From NCBI GenBank assembly GCA_012516125.1, contig JAAYXB010000040.1, positions 1-40,675 of the forward strand: a stretch of DNA of 40,675 nt, given 5' to 3'. This DNA is from Bacillota bacterium. GTDB taxonomy: Bacteria > Bacillota > SHA-98 > UBA4971. The translations under genes were made by a program, and so were the position numbers. Under the pieces are notes generated by a model. That model ran no database searches, was not told where the DNA came from, and was given only the letters and a program-made list of their open reading frames with translations. The stretch's first letter is position 1. The number at the start of each line of letters is the position of its first letter. Shown here in pieces: positions 16,986 to 24,902 of this stretch.

Positions 16986-17165
16986 GTGTCAAAGGCCGGG
17001 GACTGGGATCTCTGAGCAGAGGTCGGTGTGAAGAGAGTGCATCCGGCGGCGATTGCCGACCCTATCCGGGCCTTCTTGCCGGAACCGCCCCAAGTGAAGG
17101 AGATTCAGAGCCGGTACCTCAGAACCTCAGGACCCCGGGTGAGATGAGCAGGGGGGTACAGACGC

Positions 17166-18089
17166 ATGAAAGATGACCTGTGCGGCAAAGCCCGCCCGTC
17201 CGCCCACCCAGGGTTGGAGCGCGGGACGCTCTCGCGCTCTCAAGCCCGCCGCATCTGGCGCGCCATCATCGAGTTTCAGATGATATCCGAGGGCGACCGA
17301 ATCCTGGTGGGCTTTTCGGGCGGAAAGGACAGCGCGTTTCTGCTCTACGCGCTGGCTGCCATCCGCGCATACTCGCCCATCGACTTCGCTGTTGCAGCCG
17401 GCCACATTGGCATGGGCTTTGACTCCGACCAAGACAGCGCAGCGTCGGAGCGCCTGGCCAGGTTCGCGAGGAGGCTGGGCGTGCCGTACCTCGTGAAGGA
17501 GACGAACATCGCGCGCGTCGCCTTCGACGCTCATCAGAAAGAAAACCCGTGCGCCATCTGCTCCCACCTGCGCCGGGGCGCCCTCAACGGTCTTGCCAGA
17601 GAGAACGGGTTCAACAAAGTTGCGCTCGCTCACCATCGTGACGACGTCATCGAGACGTTCCTCATGAGCATCCTGTACTCGGGGCAGATCCACACCTTTC
17701 GCCCTGTAACATTTCTTGACCGGACCGGCATAACTGTCATCCGGCCGCTTGTATACTTCAAGGAGTCGGAGGTAGCGGGGGCAGCTCGCCGGATCGGCTA
17801 TGAGCCGGTTCCAAGCCCCTGCCCGATGCAAGGGGCAAGCCACCGGGCGAAGGTAAAGGAACTCATCCGAGCCCTCACCCGGGAAAACCCCATCGTGTAC
17901 GACAACCTCTTCAAAGCGATCCACTCAGACGCCATCGGAGACCTGTGGCCGCCCGTCGCCAGAGACCAGGAGATGCGCGACCGCCACAAGGCGATTTTCG
18001 GGAGGCTCGGCCGCGCCAAACCACCGGAGCCCGACGAGACCCCAGACGCGCCTGCCTCGCCGAGCGGCGCGCATGGGGCAGACGGGTGA
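17166..18089 (+). CDS. TtcA-like tRNA 2-thiolation enzyme (PP-loop ATPase)
   Basis: 307 residues. The PP-loop ATP-binding motif is SGGKDS (51-56). A CAIC motif (Cys129, Cys132) and a further Cys219 in PSPCPMQ match the cysteines that hold the iron-sulphur cluster of TtcA, the enzyme that makes 2-thiocytidine in tRNA. ALAHHRDDVIETFLMSI is the conserved segment after the CxxC. ATG 17166 has a G-rich site ten bases upstream. Exact tRNA target (C32 or another base) cannot be read from sequence. It converges on the thioesterase gene, 7 bp away. Confidence 0.85.
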   Translation: MKDDLCGKARPSAHPGLERGTLSRSQARRIWRAIIEFQMISEGDRILVGFSGGKDSAFLLYALAAIRAYSPIDFAVAAGHIGMGFDSDQDSAASERLARFARRLGVPYLVKETNIARVAFDAHQKENPCAICSHLRRGALNGLARENGFNKVALAHHRDDVIETFLMSILYSGQIHTFRPVTFLDRTGITVIRPLVYFKESEVAGAARRIGYEPVPSPCPMQGASHRAKVKELIRALTRENPIVYDNLFKAIHSDAIGDLWPPVARDQEMRDRHKAIFGRLGRAKPPEPDETPDAPASPSGAHGADG

Positions 18090-18096
18090 CACGAAG

Positions 18097-18531
18097 CTAT
18101 AGTGCCGGACCCGGTGCTCCCGGGTTCTGTTCTATCTCCGATACGACGAGGAACGTGCCCTCCGCTTCGGCCGCGACCTCTCCTGTGCTGTCTCTTACCT
18201 CAGACCTTAGCGCATAACGCTTCGAGCCGCTTCTCACGATCTCGCCCGCTACCGTGACCTGGGCCCCGATGCGGACAGGCTTCCTGAACCTCACTGCCAT
18301 CGTCACGGTGACCGCAATCTTTCCACGGAGGATGAGCGCCCATGCCATGGCCTCGTCCAATAGGGCACACACGATCCCGCCATGGAGCACTCCGGAAAAC
18401 CCCTGGAACTCCTCTCTCGGGACGAACGTCGCGACGGCCCGGCCCTCACCGTCCATACGAAACTCCAGTTTCAAGCCGATCGGGTTCTTTCGGCCGCATG
18501 CGAAACACTTTCCGTCGTCTACGAAGTCCAT
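18097..18531 (-). CDS. PaaI-family hotdog thioesterase
   Basis: 144 residues, one hotdog domain. The family motif GFSGVLHGGIVCALLDEAMAWA includes the HGG turn and the acidic residue of the active site. The N-terminal CFACGRKNPIGLKL segment is common in this subgroup. It probably hydrolyses acyl-CoA thioesters; the substrate is unknown. The start lies 13 bp inside the RNase H-like gene, so the two are likely co-transcribed. Confidence 0.85.
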   Translation of the reverse strand: MDFVDDGKCFACGRKNPIGLKLEFRMDGEGRAVATFVPREEFQGFSGVLHGGIVCALLDEAMAWALILRGKIAVTVTMAVRFRKPVRIGAQVTVAGEIVRSGSKRYALRSEVRDSTGEVAAEAEGTFLVVSEIEQNPGAPGPAL

Positions 18532-19040
18532 TCCTGTGCCTCGTCTCCCATATTACTTATCAGGTCACAAGCATAGTTCTCATCGCCGCGCGGTGCTGCG
18601 CGCTCGCTGAAAGCTGGGAGCGTGGGAGCCACCAGCGACATCCCGTAGCGCACCTCAAAAGCTTTGTAAGTGTGGGCGAGAGCCCTTATCTGCAGGGCCA
18701 GCCCGACAAGGGCAGGAGGGGCCTTTTCACCCCCACCGGCCACGGAAGCTGCGACCTCGTTGTCTATGTAAACTACGACACGCTGGGCGCGATACCTCCT
18801 GGCTATCTTCAGCGCCTCTAGAATAGCCATGAGCCCGGCCTCGTCGTCTGTGGCGTTCTCCCAGTTGAGAGCTACCTCAGCAAACGGTGCGCCGCTACCG
18901 CTGGTGATGACCATGTGCGCCCTCGCTGGCAGGAAAGCACTTCCTCCGGACATGCGAATGAGCACCCTTACCGTCCGGAGAGCAGGTTCCCGGCGGAACT
19001 TCTTCATCTCCGCCGGCGCGCGTAGTGCTGGAGCACCCAT
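18519..19040 (-). CDS. RNase H-like protein, probably degenerate
   Basis: 173 residues. The middle resembles an RNase HI fold: the helix TDDEAGLMAILEALKIARRY with Glu67, and the strand RVVVYIDNEVAASVAGG with Asp93. The first strand reads VLIRMSGGS, with Ser31 where catalytic RNases H have Asp, so normal RNase H cleavage is doubtful. ATG 19040 is chosen because GGGAGGTG lies six bases upstream; the frame opens ten codons earlier. Function unknown. Confidence 0.6.
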   Translation of the reverse strand: MGAPALRAPAEMKKFRREPALRTVRVLIRMSGGSAFLPARAHMVITSGSGAPFAEVALNWENATDDEAGLMAILEALKIARRYRAQRVVVYIDNEVAASVAGGGEKAPPALVGLALQIRALAHTYKAFEVRYGMSLVAPTLPAFSERAAPRGDENYACDLISNMGDEAQEWTS

Positions 19041-19172
19041 TTGTTGCACCTCCCGAACGGATGTTCGCATTCACATAGTATCACACCTTCCCTCTCGTGT
19101 CAACTCCTGGATTTCGATTGGTACTCGACTAATGTCGATCCCGCCCTTCCTGCACTGAGGCGAGGCACCGTG

Positions 19173-19946
19173 CTACCAGTGGGACAGAAAGCGCCTAAGT
19201 GCTGCCAGGAAGAGCCCATGTGCCCCGAGGAAGGCGATCGATGACGCGCCGGCTAGCAGAGGAAGTAACCCCGCTCCGTGCTCTACAAGGCGGGCAGGCG
19301 CGTTTGCGATCAGGGCGACCGGGACGACCCATGTAAAGATCGTGCGCATCGCCGACGGGTAGAGCCGAATCGGGTACTGCCCGAACAAGATGAGGTCCAT
19401 CGCCGCGTTGATGCTGGCTGAAAACTGCTTACTGAGAAGCGGAGCGGTGGCGGCGAGAACAAATAGACTGTAAGTCACCATGCTGCCGAGGACGATCCCC
19501 ACTGCCACGAGGATCATGGTGACCGTTGAAAGGAGTCCCCCCAGGTACAGTCCCAAGACTGCTATGGCAAACCCCGATACTGTACTTGGCACCTCCCCGA
19601 ACTCGAAGTGAACAAATGGAAGCACGACATGCGGCCCTGGCGGCAACAGCAGGACGCGGTCAATCTCGCCACCCCTGACGTACCTGGAGGCGAAGAACAC
19701 GGTCCACGCTCCCGCCGCGTACGCGAGCGCCGTAGCACCCTGGAATATGCCGTAGGTCAGCGTGGCGAGCCATTCCGACCCGGCCCTAAGCCTTGTTGTT
19801 GTCACGAGCACGAACGCTAGGCCCAGCGCCTGGTAGAGGCCCACGGAAGAGAGCCATATCCAGAAAGCCGCCGGCGACAGTCTGTGTGAGCGAAATCGCA
19901 TCCGCAAGAGGGCATACGCTGCCCGCAGGCTATCCGCCATACACAT
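19173..19946 (-). CDS. ABC-2 type membrane protein (DUF990-like), second subunit
   Basis: 257 residues, about six membrane helices. The pattern fits ABC-2-like permeases of the DUF990 kind: a basic N-terminus, RYVRGGEIDRVLLLPP after the second helix, and the FGQYPIRLYPSAMRTIFTWVVP segment. It overlaps the first membrane subunit by 17 bp. With that protein and the ATPase it should form an exporter of unknown substrate. Confidence 0.83.
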   Translation of the reverse strand: MCMADSLRAAYALLRMRFRSHRLSPAAFWIWLSSVGLYQALGLAFVLVTTTRLRAGSEWLATLTYGIFQGATALAYAAGAWTVFFASRYVRGGEIDRVLLLPPGPHVVLPFVHFEFGEVPSTVSGFAIAVLGLYLGGLLSTVTMILVAVGIVLGSMVTYSLFVLAATAPLLSKQFSASINAAMDLILFGQYPIRLYPSAMRTIFTWVVPVALIANAPARLVEHGAGLLPLLAGASSIAFLGAHGLFLAALRRFLSHW

Positions 19947-20745
19947 CCAGGCGCCTGAGGCGCCTTCTCCAAAGGAGCAGTCCTACCGAGAAAAGGACGA
20001 CTCCCCATGCGAACTGGATGGCAATGCGTCCTGAGCCTCCTTCGAGGGCCACGACCACAGGCGTATCCGCAAGGTGCGGGAAGGGCAGGTACGCGAGCAG
20101 GCGTCGAGCCCAGGCTGGAAACAGGTAGAGAGGGATAACCGCCCCCGATGCGAGTTGGGCGAGGAAGCTCTTCAGCTGCACTGCAGCTTCATCCTGCTTC
20201 AGGGTGGTGCCAATATACGCCGTAATCAGGGAGAGGCCCGTTGCAGCAATTGACGCGAGTACTAAAGATATCAGGAACAAGACCGCGCGGGGCCAGGATA
20301 CGTCTATCGACACCCGATACAGAAGTGCGGAGGTAAGCACCACAGGCGCTACGATGGCAACAGAGCGCGCGATTCCGGCCAGACCCCTCGCAAGCAAGGT
20401 CGCGAGAGGATCGGGCGGCGCAAGAGCCCATACCAGGAGTGACCCACTCATGTAGCTCTCAATTAGGCATCTATCTATCTGCTGACCGCCGGAGAATGCG
20501 AAAGCAAGCCTGGCGACCACGAGGTAGCGCACCGCTGCGCCCGAGGGGTCGATGCCGCTCAAGAAGGCGAACTGCGCGAGTACGACAGCCCCGGCGCTCA
20601 GAACGAAGACCGCCAGGTCTGACAGAGGTACAACGGCCTCCTTCGCGTACAAACCGGCCACGCGTAACCACGAGCTCGCACCGGGTGATGCTTGCTGAAG
20701 CGGTCCTCTCCAGGCCCTCGATGATGCGCCTTCACCGCCGCTCAT
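19930..20745 (-). CDS. ABC-2 type membrane protein (DUF990-like), first subunit
   Basis: 271 residues with about six membrane helices. Segments GGQQIDRCLIESYMSGSL and AVIPLYLFPAWARRLLAYLPF match the DUF990 kind, which usually occurs as paired membrane proteins with one ATPase. ATG 20745 is chosen because it overlaps the ATPase 3' end by 14 bp and gives a normal N-terminus; the open frame continues upstream inside the ATPase gene. Confidence 0.82.
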   Translation of the reverse strand: MSGGEGASSRAWRGPLQQASPGASSWLRVAGLYAKEAVVPLSDLAVFVLSAGAVVLAQFAFLSGIDPSGAAVRYLVVARLAFAFSGGQQIDRCLIESYMSGSLLVWALAPPDPLATLLARGLAGIARSVAIVAPVVLTSALLYRVSIDVSWPRAVLFLISLVLASIAATGLSLITAYIGTTLKQDEAAVQLKSFLAQLASGAVIPLYLFPAWARRLLAYLPFPHLADTPVVVALEGGSGRIAIQFAWGVVLFSVGLLLWRRRLRRLDVYGG

Positions 20746-21427
20746 CGCTGACGACCCTCCCTGCTTCGATGCGGATAAGCCGGTCAGCGCACTCGAGGTC
20801 GTCTTTTCGATGGCTGATGAGAAAGACCGTCGCGCCGTGGGCGCGCATCTCTTGTAGGAGGTCCAAGAAGCGCGGCAGGTACTCGAGGTCCAGTGCCTCG
20901 GTGAGCTCATCGAGGAAGAGGAGCCTAGGCGCGTGAAGCAATAGAAGGCCAAGCTCAGCCCGGGCACGCTGCCCCTGGGAGAACTCCCGAGGCGGTCGAG
21001 ACATCAGGTGCGCAAGGTCCAGGTGGCGTGTGAGGAAGTCCAGTCGACTTGAGAACTCGGCGCTCTCAACCGAGTACAGTTCGCGATGAAGCGTAAAGGA
21101 GTCTATCAGAGGAAGATTCGAAAGAAGAGCCGTCCGACGGGAACTCCCATATCCTATCGTGCGCTTGAACGCTGGATCGAACACATTGGGCTTCGACCCG
21201 AAAACCTTCACTTCACCTTGCACAGGAATGTGTATCCCACACATGGTCCGAAGAAGCGTGGATTTGCCCGATCCGTTGGGACCGACTACGCCGACGATCT
21301 CGCCGGGCCAGAACTCGAGGGTGATATCCTGAAGCGCGAGGCGCCTTTCAACTATTCTCCTAAGGCCACGGTAGTGCCACGATTCGTACTCGATTGATAC
21401 CCCGTCAAGCTCCACGACATGGGCCAC
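20732..21427 (-). CDS. ABC transporter ATP-binding protein
   Basis: 231 residues. Walker A is GPNGSGKST, the signature FSQGQRARAE, Walker B LLFLDELTEALD, and the switch histidine is in LISHRKDD. The D-loop region reads DELTEALD, not the common DEPTSGLD. GTG 21427 has GAGGTG about eight bases upstream. The N-terminal IEYESWHYRGLRRIVERR segment is typical of DUF990-partner ATPases. It powers the two membrane subunits that follow. A consensus promoter lies 270 bp upstream. Confidence 0.9.
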   Translation of the reverse strand: MAHVVELDGVSIEYESWHYRGLRRIVERRLALQDITLEFWPGEIVGVVGPNGSGKSTLLRTMCGIHIPVQGEVKVFGSKPNVFDPAFKRTIGYGSSRRTALLSNLPLIDSFTLHRELYSVESAEFSSRLDFLTRHLDLAHLMSRPPREFSQGQRARAELGLLLLHAPRLLFLDELTEALDLEYLPRFLDLLQEMRAHGATVFLISHRKDDLECADRLIRIEAGRVVSDERR

Positions 21428-21693
21428 TCAGAACACACCTCACACTCCGTAGGTCAGCAAGTTGCGCACCAACGCGGACTCTATCTGCGTGCTCCTGCGG
21501 GCGACGGCTCCACAAATCGGCGATGTACATGGGATTAGCTCTCCTCACGAACGCGTCAACGGGGCGGTTGTCAAGAGCTCACTCTGGTAAGTCGTTCAAG
21601 TATGCAGGGAACTATGGCTGCAGGACTGTACTTCAGATTGGGCTACATGAGGCGCCTGTCAATGTACGATACGCTTCGCCATCAGGCAGTTCC

Positions 21694-21722
21694 ATTATAA
21701 CGAGGGCACTTGGTAGTGTCAA
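21694..21722 (-). promoter_or_regulatory. consensus sigma-A promoter of the ABC exporter
   Basis: On the minus strand: TTGACA, exactly 17 bp, TATAAT. Both hexamers are perfect. The leader to the ATPase start is about 260 nt long. It is the strongest promoter match in the window. Confidence 0.85.
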
Positions 21723-21819
21723 CCAGACGACTTGCCTCATCAAAGAAGTACTCGAAATGGATTCGTTGCCTCATATCAAAAACGTAGCCGAAGGGAGTGA
21801 GCGGAACACGCCCAAGACT

Positions 21820-22019
21820 CTAAGTGAGGGTGCAGAAATGCTCCCGACTTTTGGGAGGGGTTGCCGGTGATTACACGAGGGGCGTCAAAATCCGGCCACT
21901 GGCTAGACGGGCCGGATTTTTGGCGAAGCGCGCCCCGCTTGGGGCGCCATCCCCGAGTGCAACACCGGCAACCTGGCAACTACTGGAAGAGGGGCGAGAA
22001 CTAACGCACCCTCACTTGG
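21820..22019 (+). mobile_element. 200-bp MITE-like element, copy 3 (intact)
   Basis: Uninterrupted 200 bp copy, ends CTAAGTGAGGGTGC and GCACCCTCACTTGG. Nested inverted arms from outside in: the terminal repeat, GGTTGCCGGTG with CACCGGCAACC, ACGAGGGG with CCCCGAGT, AAAATCCGGCC with GGCCGGATTTT. It encodes nothing. No clear target duplication flanks it. Confidence 0.9.
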
Positions 22020-22020
22020 C

Positions 22021-22135
22021 CAGGCAGCCAGCTACCCAGCCAGCCAGCCAGCCAGCCTGCCAGCTAGCTAGCCAGGAAGCGAGCTACCCGGCCAGCCAGT
22101 CATCCGGCAGCTAGCCAGCGATCCAGTCAGCCGGC
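22021..22135. repeat. CCAG tetranucleotide repeat tract
   Basis: Imperfect tandem CAGC/CCAG units fill about 115 bp directly after the right end of MITE copy 3. Runs such as CCAGCCAGCCAGCCAGCC are near-perfect; others are interrupted by GCTAG. No coding function is evident. Confidence 0.8.
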
Positions 22136-22150
22136 AGCCCGGATACGGGT

Positions 22151-23016
22151 GATCGCCCGAGGGCGAGGTCGGGGCTAAACCTGGTCCCGTGGGGATCAGG
22201 CTCGCTCGGAATCTGGTCCTCCGGAAACCACCCCTGCCGCGCTCCGTCGCTACAACCGGGCAAGGTGGAGCACCAGGGACCAGATCCCGCCTGAAGATAG
22301 TCCTCTCGGGACCAGCTTGGCGCGCGTTCTGGTCCTCTCGTGACCGGGACGCGTCGGCCGCCGCCGGGGGTGGTGCACCAGGGACCAGGTTGCCCGCGAG
22401 GTTGATCCCCTGGGGACCATCCGCACGCAAATCCTGGTCCCTTGGGGACCAGGGGTTTCGGGACATCTCGCAAGGTGGTTACGTGGGGACCAGGTGACGG
22501 GCGAAGTTGGTCCCCAGGGGACCGTCTTCGCGCGTAACCTGGTCACCAGAGGACCAGATCCGGCATCCTCGTGGAGCGGGTGTCAGGAGGGTGGGTCTCT
22601 GGTAACCAGATTCCGCACGGGGTTGGTCCCTCAGGGACCAGGTGTACGCAGATCCTGGTCCTTTGAAGACCACCCGTCCACGGCCACCCGTGGAGGTGGT
22701 CCCCTGGGGACCAGACGGCGGACGAACCTGGGTCCCTGGGGACCATCTTTGCGTGGGTCCTGGTCACCAGGGGACCAAGTTCGGCGTCTTGCCAGTTGAA
22801 CCGCTAGTAGTCTGCTCCAAAACCGCCCGTGCCGCGCCCATGGGACAATCGGTACGCCGCCTAGCTGCGGATTTGCGGGCTGAGCCTGCAGTCGCTAGAG
22901 TCGCGCGCGAGTTTCGGAGCACGCTTCTAGGAGGGTGGGTCTCTGGTAACCAGATTTCCCGCGGGGTTGGTCCTCCAGGGACCACCCGCGCGAGGGATCC
23001 TCGGTTCTCAGGGACC
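22151..23016. repeat. phased array of 15-bp palindromes in triplets
   Basis: About 20 imperfect palindromes of the form GGTCC-N5-GGACC start at 22183, 22215, 22267, 22299, 22331, 22372, 22404, 22436, 22477, 22509, 22541, 22593, 22625, 22657, 22698, 22730, 22762, then 22937, 22969 and about 23002; a diverged first unit is at 22151. Steps are 32 bp within a triplet and 41 or 52 bp between triplets; a 175 bp step precedes the last triplet. Spacers within a triplet are conserved, and the second resembles the reverse complement of the first, so each triplet (79 bp) is a nested palindrome. The array lies between MITE copy 3 and cotJA. No gene spans it. Function unknown. Confidence 0.9.
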
Positions 23017-23470
23017 ACCCAGCGACGACCGCTGCCGCGAGCCCGCCGTGGCCTTCCGGTCGAGCGCATGTTCGGCCGCCCTTGTTGTCGCCCTTGTTGT
23101 GAGCTTTGCCGCAGCGTGGTCCACCGGATGTGGTTGCCGCTCGGGCTTGTTTTGCGGCGACCCGGTCGCTCGGCGTGGTTTTCGCACCGTTCCTGTCCTG
23201 TGGGCATAGAATGTCACAGGAGCCATGCCGTGGTCGGAAGCGGCGACCGGCGCCGCCTTGCGCCACAGCGCGGGCAAAGCCTGGTCGCTCGGCACACTGT
23301 GTACTTGCCCTCAGCCCCGCCGGTTCACCTAGACGCGAGGGATGGAGCGGAGGCATGAGGCGTTCCGGGGCCACCGGCCGTGCCGAGCTACACCCCGCGG
23401 CACCATGCTGCCGCATTCCGTCCGGCACGGCACCGCGAATGAGACGACCAGACGCGAGGAGGAATAGCGA
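23017..23470. other. gene-free stretch upstream of cotJ
   Basis: No protein or RNA gene is recognised. The part next to cotJA should hold its sporulation promoter, but no convincing sigma-E or sigma-K hexamers were picked out by eye. Confidence 0.4.
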
Positions 23471-23668
23471 ATGGCAGATACGAAGCCGAACACCCCAAAC
23501 AACACCAGCCCTCAGGAGGGGGAGACTACGGGCTATTTCGGCGAGCTTGCCCGAGCGTACATCGTGCCGCAGATGTACTCGCGCATCTGGAGCCCCGCAG
23601 AGGGCCTGATGAAGGGGACGATCTTTCCGGAGCTGTACCGGCCGTATGAGCCGGGGATGCGGCCATGA
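23471..23668 (+). CDS. cotJA: spore coat associated protein CotJA
   Basis: 65 residues. The C-terminal half YIVPQMYSRIWSPAEGLMKG followed by TIFPELYRPYEP is the CotJA signature; the N-terminal 25 residues are a polar tail. GAGGAGG lies seven bases before ATG. First gene of cotJA-cotJB-cotJC, made in the mother cell and assembled into the inner coat in Bacillus. Confidence 0.92.
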   Translation: MADTKPNTPNNTSPQEGETTGYFGELARAYIVPQMYSRIWSPAEGLMKGTIFPELYRPYEPGMRP

Positions 23669-23718
23669 TGAGGACTACCGGGGCTGGTCCCAGGAACCCA
23701 GAGACGGAGGGATGGCAC

Positions 23719-23979
23719 ATGGACCAGAGACGTCGAGAACTCCTGCGGATCATGGAGCTGGAGTTTGCGGCCATAGAACTCAACTTGTTTCTGGACACCC
23801 ACCCGGATGAGCCGCGCGCCCTCGCCGACTACAACGCGGTGGCACAGGAGCTAATGAGGGCGAAAACGGCGTACGAGTCACGCTACGGGCCTATCCTGAA
23901 CTACGGGCAGAGCATGAGCCAGGAGACCTGGCGCTGGGTGGAGGATCCGTGGCCGTGGGAGATCACCTTTAACAGGTAA
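23719..23979 (+). CDS. cotJB: spore coat protein CotJB
   Basis: 86 residues. The pattern MDQRRRELLRIMELEFAAIE then LNLFLDTHPDEPRAL, the AKTAYESRYGPI segment and the Trp-rich end WRWVEDPWPWE are typical of CotJB. ATG 23719 is preferred over 23665 because GGAGGGA stands six bases upstream and the product then starts like the family. It follows cotJA and precedes cotJC by 18 bp. Confidence 0.92.
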   Translation: MDQRRRELLRIMELEFAAIELNLFLDTHPDEPRALADYNAVAQELMRAKTAYESRYGPILNYGQSMSQETWRWVEDPWPWEITFNR

Positions 23980-23997
23980 CAGGAGGGAGTGACGAGC

Positions 23998-24570
23998 ATG
24001 TGGATATATGAGAAAAAGCTCGAGTATCCCATCAGGGTATCGTATACCAACCCTAGGCTGGCCAAGGAGATCATCACCCAGTACGGCGGGCCTGATGGCG
24101 AACTGGCAGCGTCCCTGCGCTATCTCACCCAACGGTATACCATGCCAACACCGCAGGCCAAGGCGGTACTGACGGACATCGGCACCGAAGAGCTAGCGCA
24201 CATGGAGATCGTGGCGGCCCTCGTCTACAACCTCATCAAGAACGCAACGGTGGAGGAGATCAAGGCCGCGGGCCTCGACGACTACTATGCCGACCACGAC
24301 AAGGCGCTGTACTTCGTCAACGCCGCAGGCGCACCATGGGTGGCCAGCTACATTCAATCCAAGGGAGACCCCGTCACCGACCTGCACGAGGACATGGCCG
24401 CCGAGCAGAAGGCAAGATCGACCTACGAATACCTCATCCGGCTTTCGGACGACCCGGACGTCACGGATGCCCTGCGTTTTCTCAGGGAGCGCGAGATCGT
24501 GCACTTCCAGAGGTTCGGGGAGACGCTGAACCTGGTGCACGAGTGGATGGACTCGAAGAAAGTGTTCTGA
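23998..24570 (+). CDS. cotJC: spore coat protein CotJC (manganese catalase family)
   Basis: 190 residues of the ferritin-like manganese catalase family. Metal-ligand segments are visible: an early Glu (in RLAKEIITQYGG or near it), DIGTEELAHMEIV (Glu and His) and the later EDMAAEQKARSTYEYL and REREIVHFQRFGE. The start MWIYEKKLEYPI is the family N-terminus; AGGAGGG lies ten bases upstream, and a GTG at 23989 would add three residues. It may detoxify peroxide in the spore coat. Confidence 0.94.
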   Translation: MWIYEKKLEYPIRVSYTNPRLAKEIITQYGGPDGELAASLRYLTQRYTMPTPQAKAVLTDIGTEELAHMEIVAALVYNLIKNATVEEIKAAGLDDYYADHDKALYFVNAAGAPWVASYIQSKGDPVTDLHEDMAAEQKARSTYEYLIRLSDDPDVTDALRFLREREIVHFQRFGETLNLVHEWMDSKKVF

Positions 24571-24640
24571 GAACTCGTCTGTCGCTGCTGCCGGGCGGGT
24601 GCGCGACAGCGACAGGCTAAACGCAGGCTCATGGCCGCCC

Positions 24641-24839
24641 CTAGGTGAGAGTGCAGAAGTGGTCCCGACTTTTGGGAGGGGTTGCTGGTGTTGCACTCGG
24701 GGACGGCGCCCCAAGCGGGGCGCGCTTCGCCAAAATCCGGCCCGTCGGGCAGGTGGCCGGATTTTGACACCCCTCGTGCAATCACCAGCAACCCCCCAGA
24801 TGCTGGCAAAGTGGGAGGAACTAACAAACCTTCACTTAG
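24641..24839 (+). mobile_element. 200-bp MITE-like element, copy 4 (core inverted)
   Basis: Ends CTAGGTGAGAGTGC and the inverse of CTTCACTTAG. The outer arms read in the same direction as in the other copies, but the ~120 bp core between TTGCTGGTG and CACCAGCAA is reverse-complemented. GCCCC directly precedes TAGGTG and directly follows CACTTA, a possible 5 bp target duplication. Lies after cotJC. Confidence 0.88.
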
Positions 24840-24902
24840 CCCCCGCAGCGCCCGCGACACGGCGGTTGGCGGCGGCTGCACCCTCGCACCGACACCTTAA
24901 GC

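Noticed and set aside
22151-23016. Palindrome array as a CRISPR locus
   Set aside because: The repeat is only 15 bp, the 17 bp spacers are similar to each other and not unique, spacing changes between 32, 41 and 52 bp, and no cas gene is nearby.
22189-23358. Repetitive proteins encoded across the array (frames on both strands)
   Set aside because: The frames arise from the palindromic DNA repeats: both strands give the same LVP-GP/WS-DQ-like pattern, and the 32 and 116 bp steps break any reading frame.
23998-24570. CotJC as a classical manganese catalase for peroxide defence
   Set aside because: The preceding cotJA and cotJB genes and the length identify the spore-coat member of the family.
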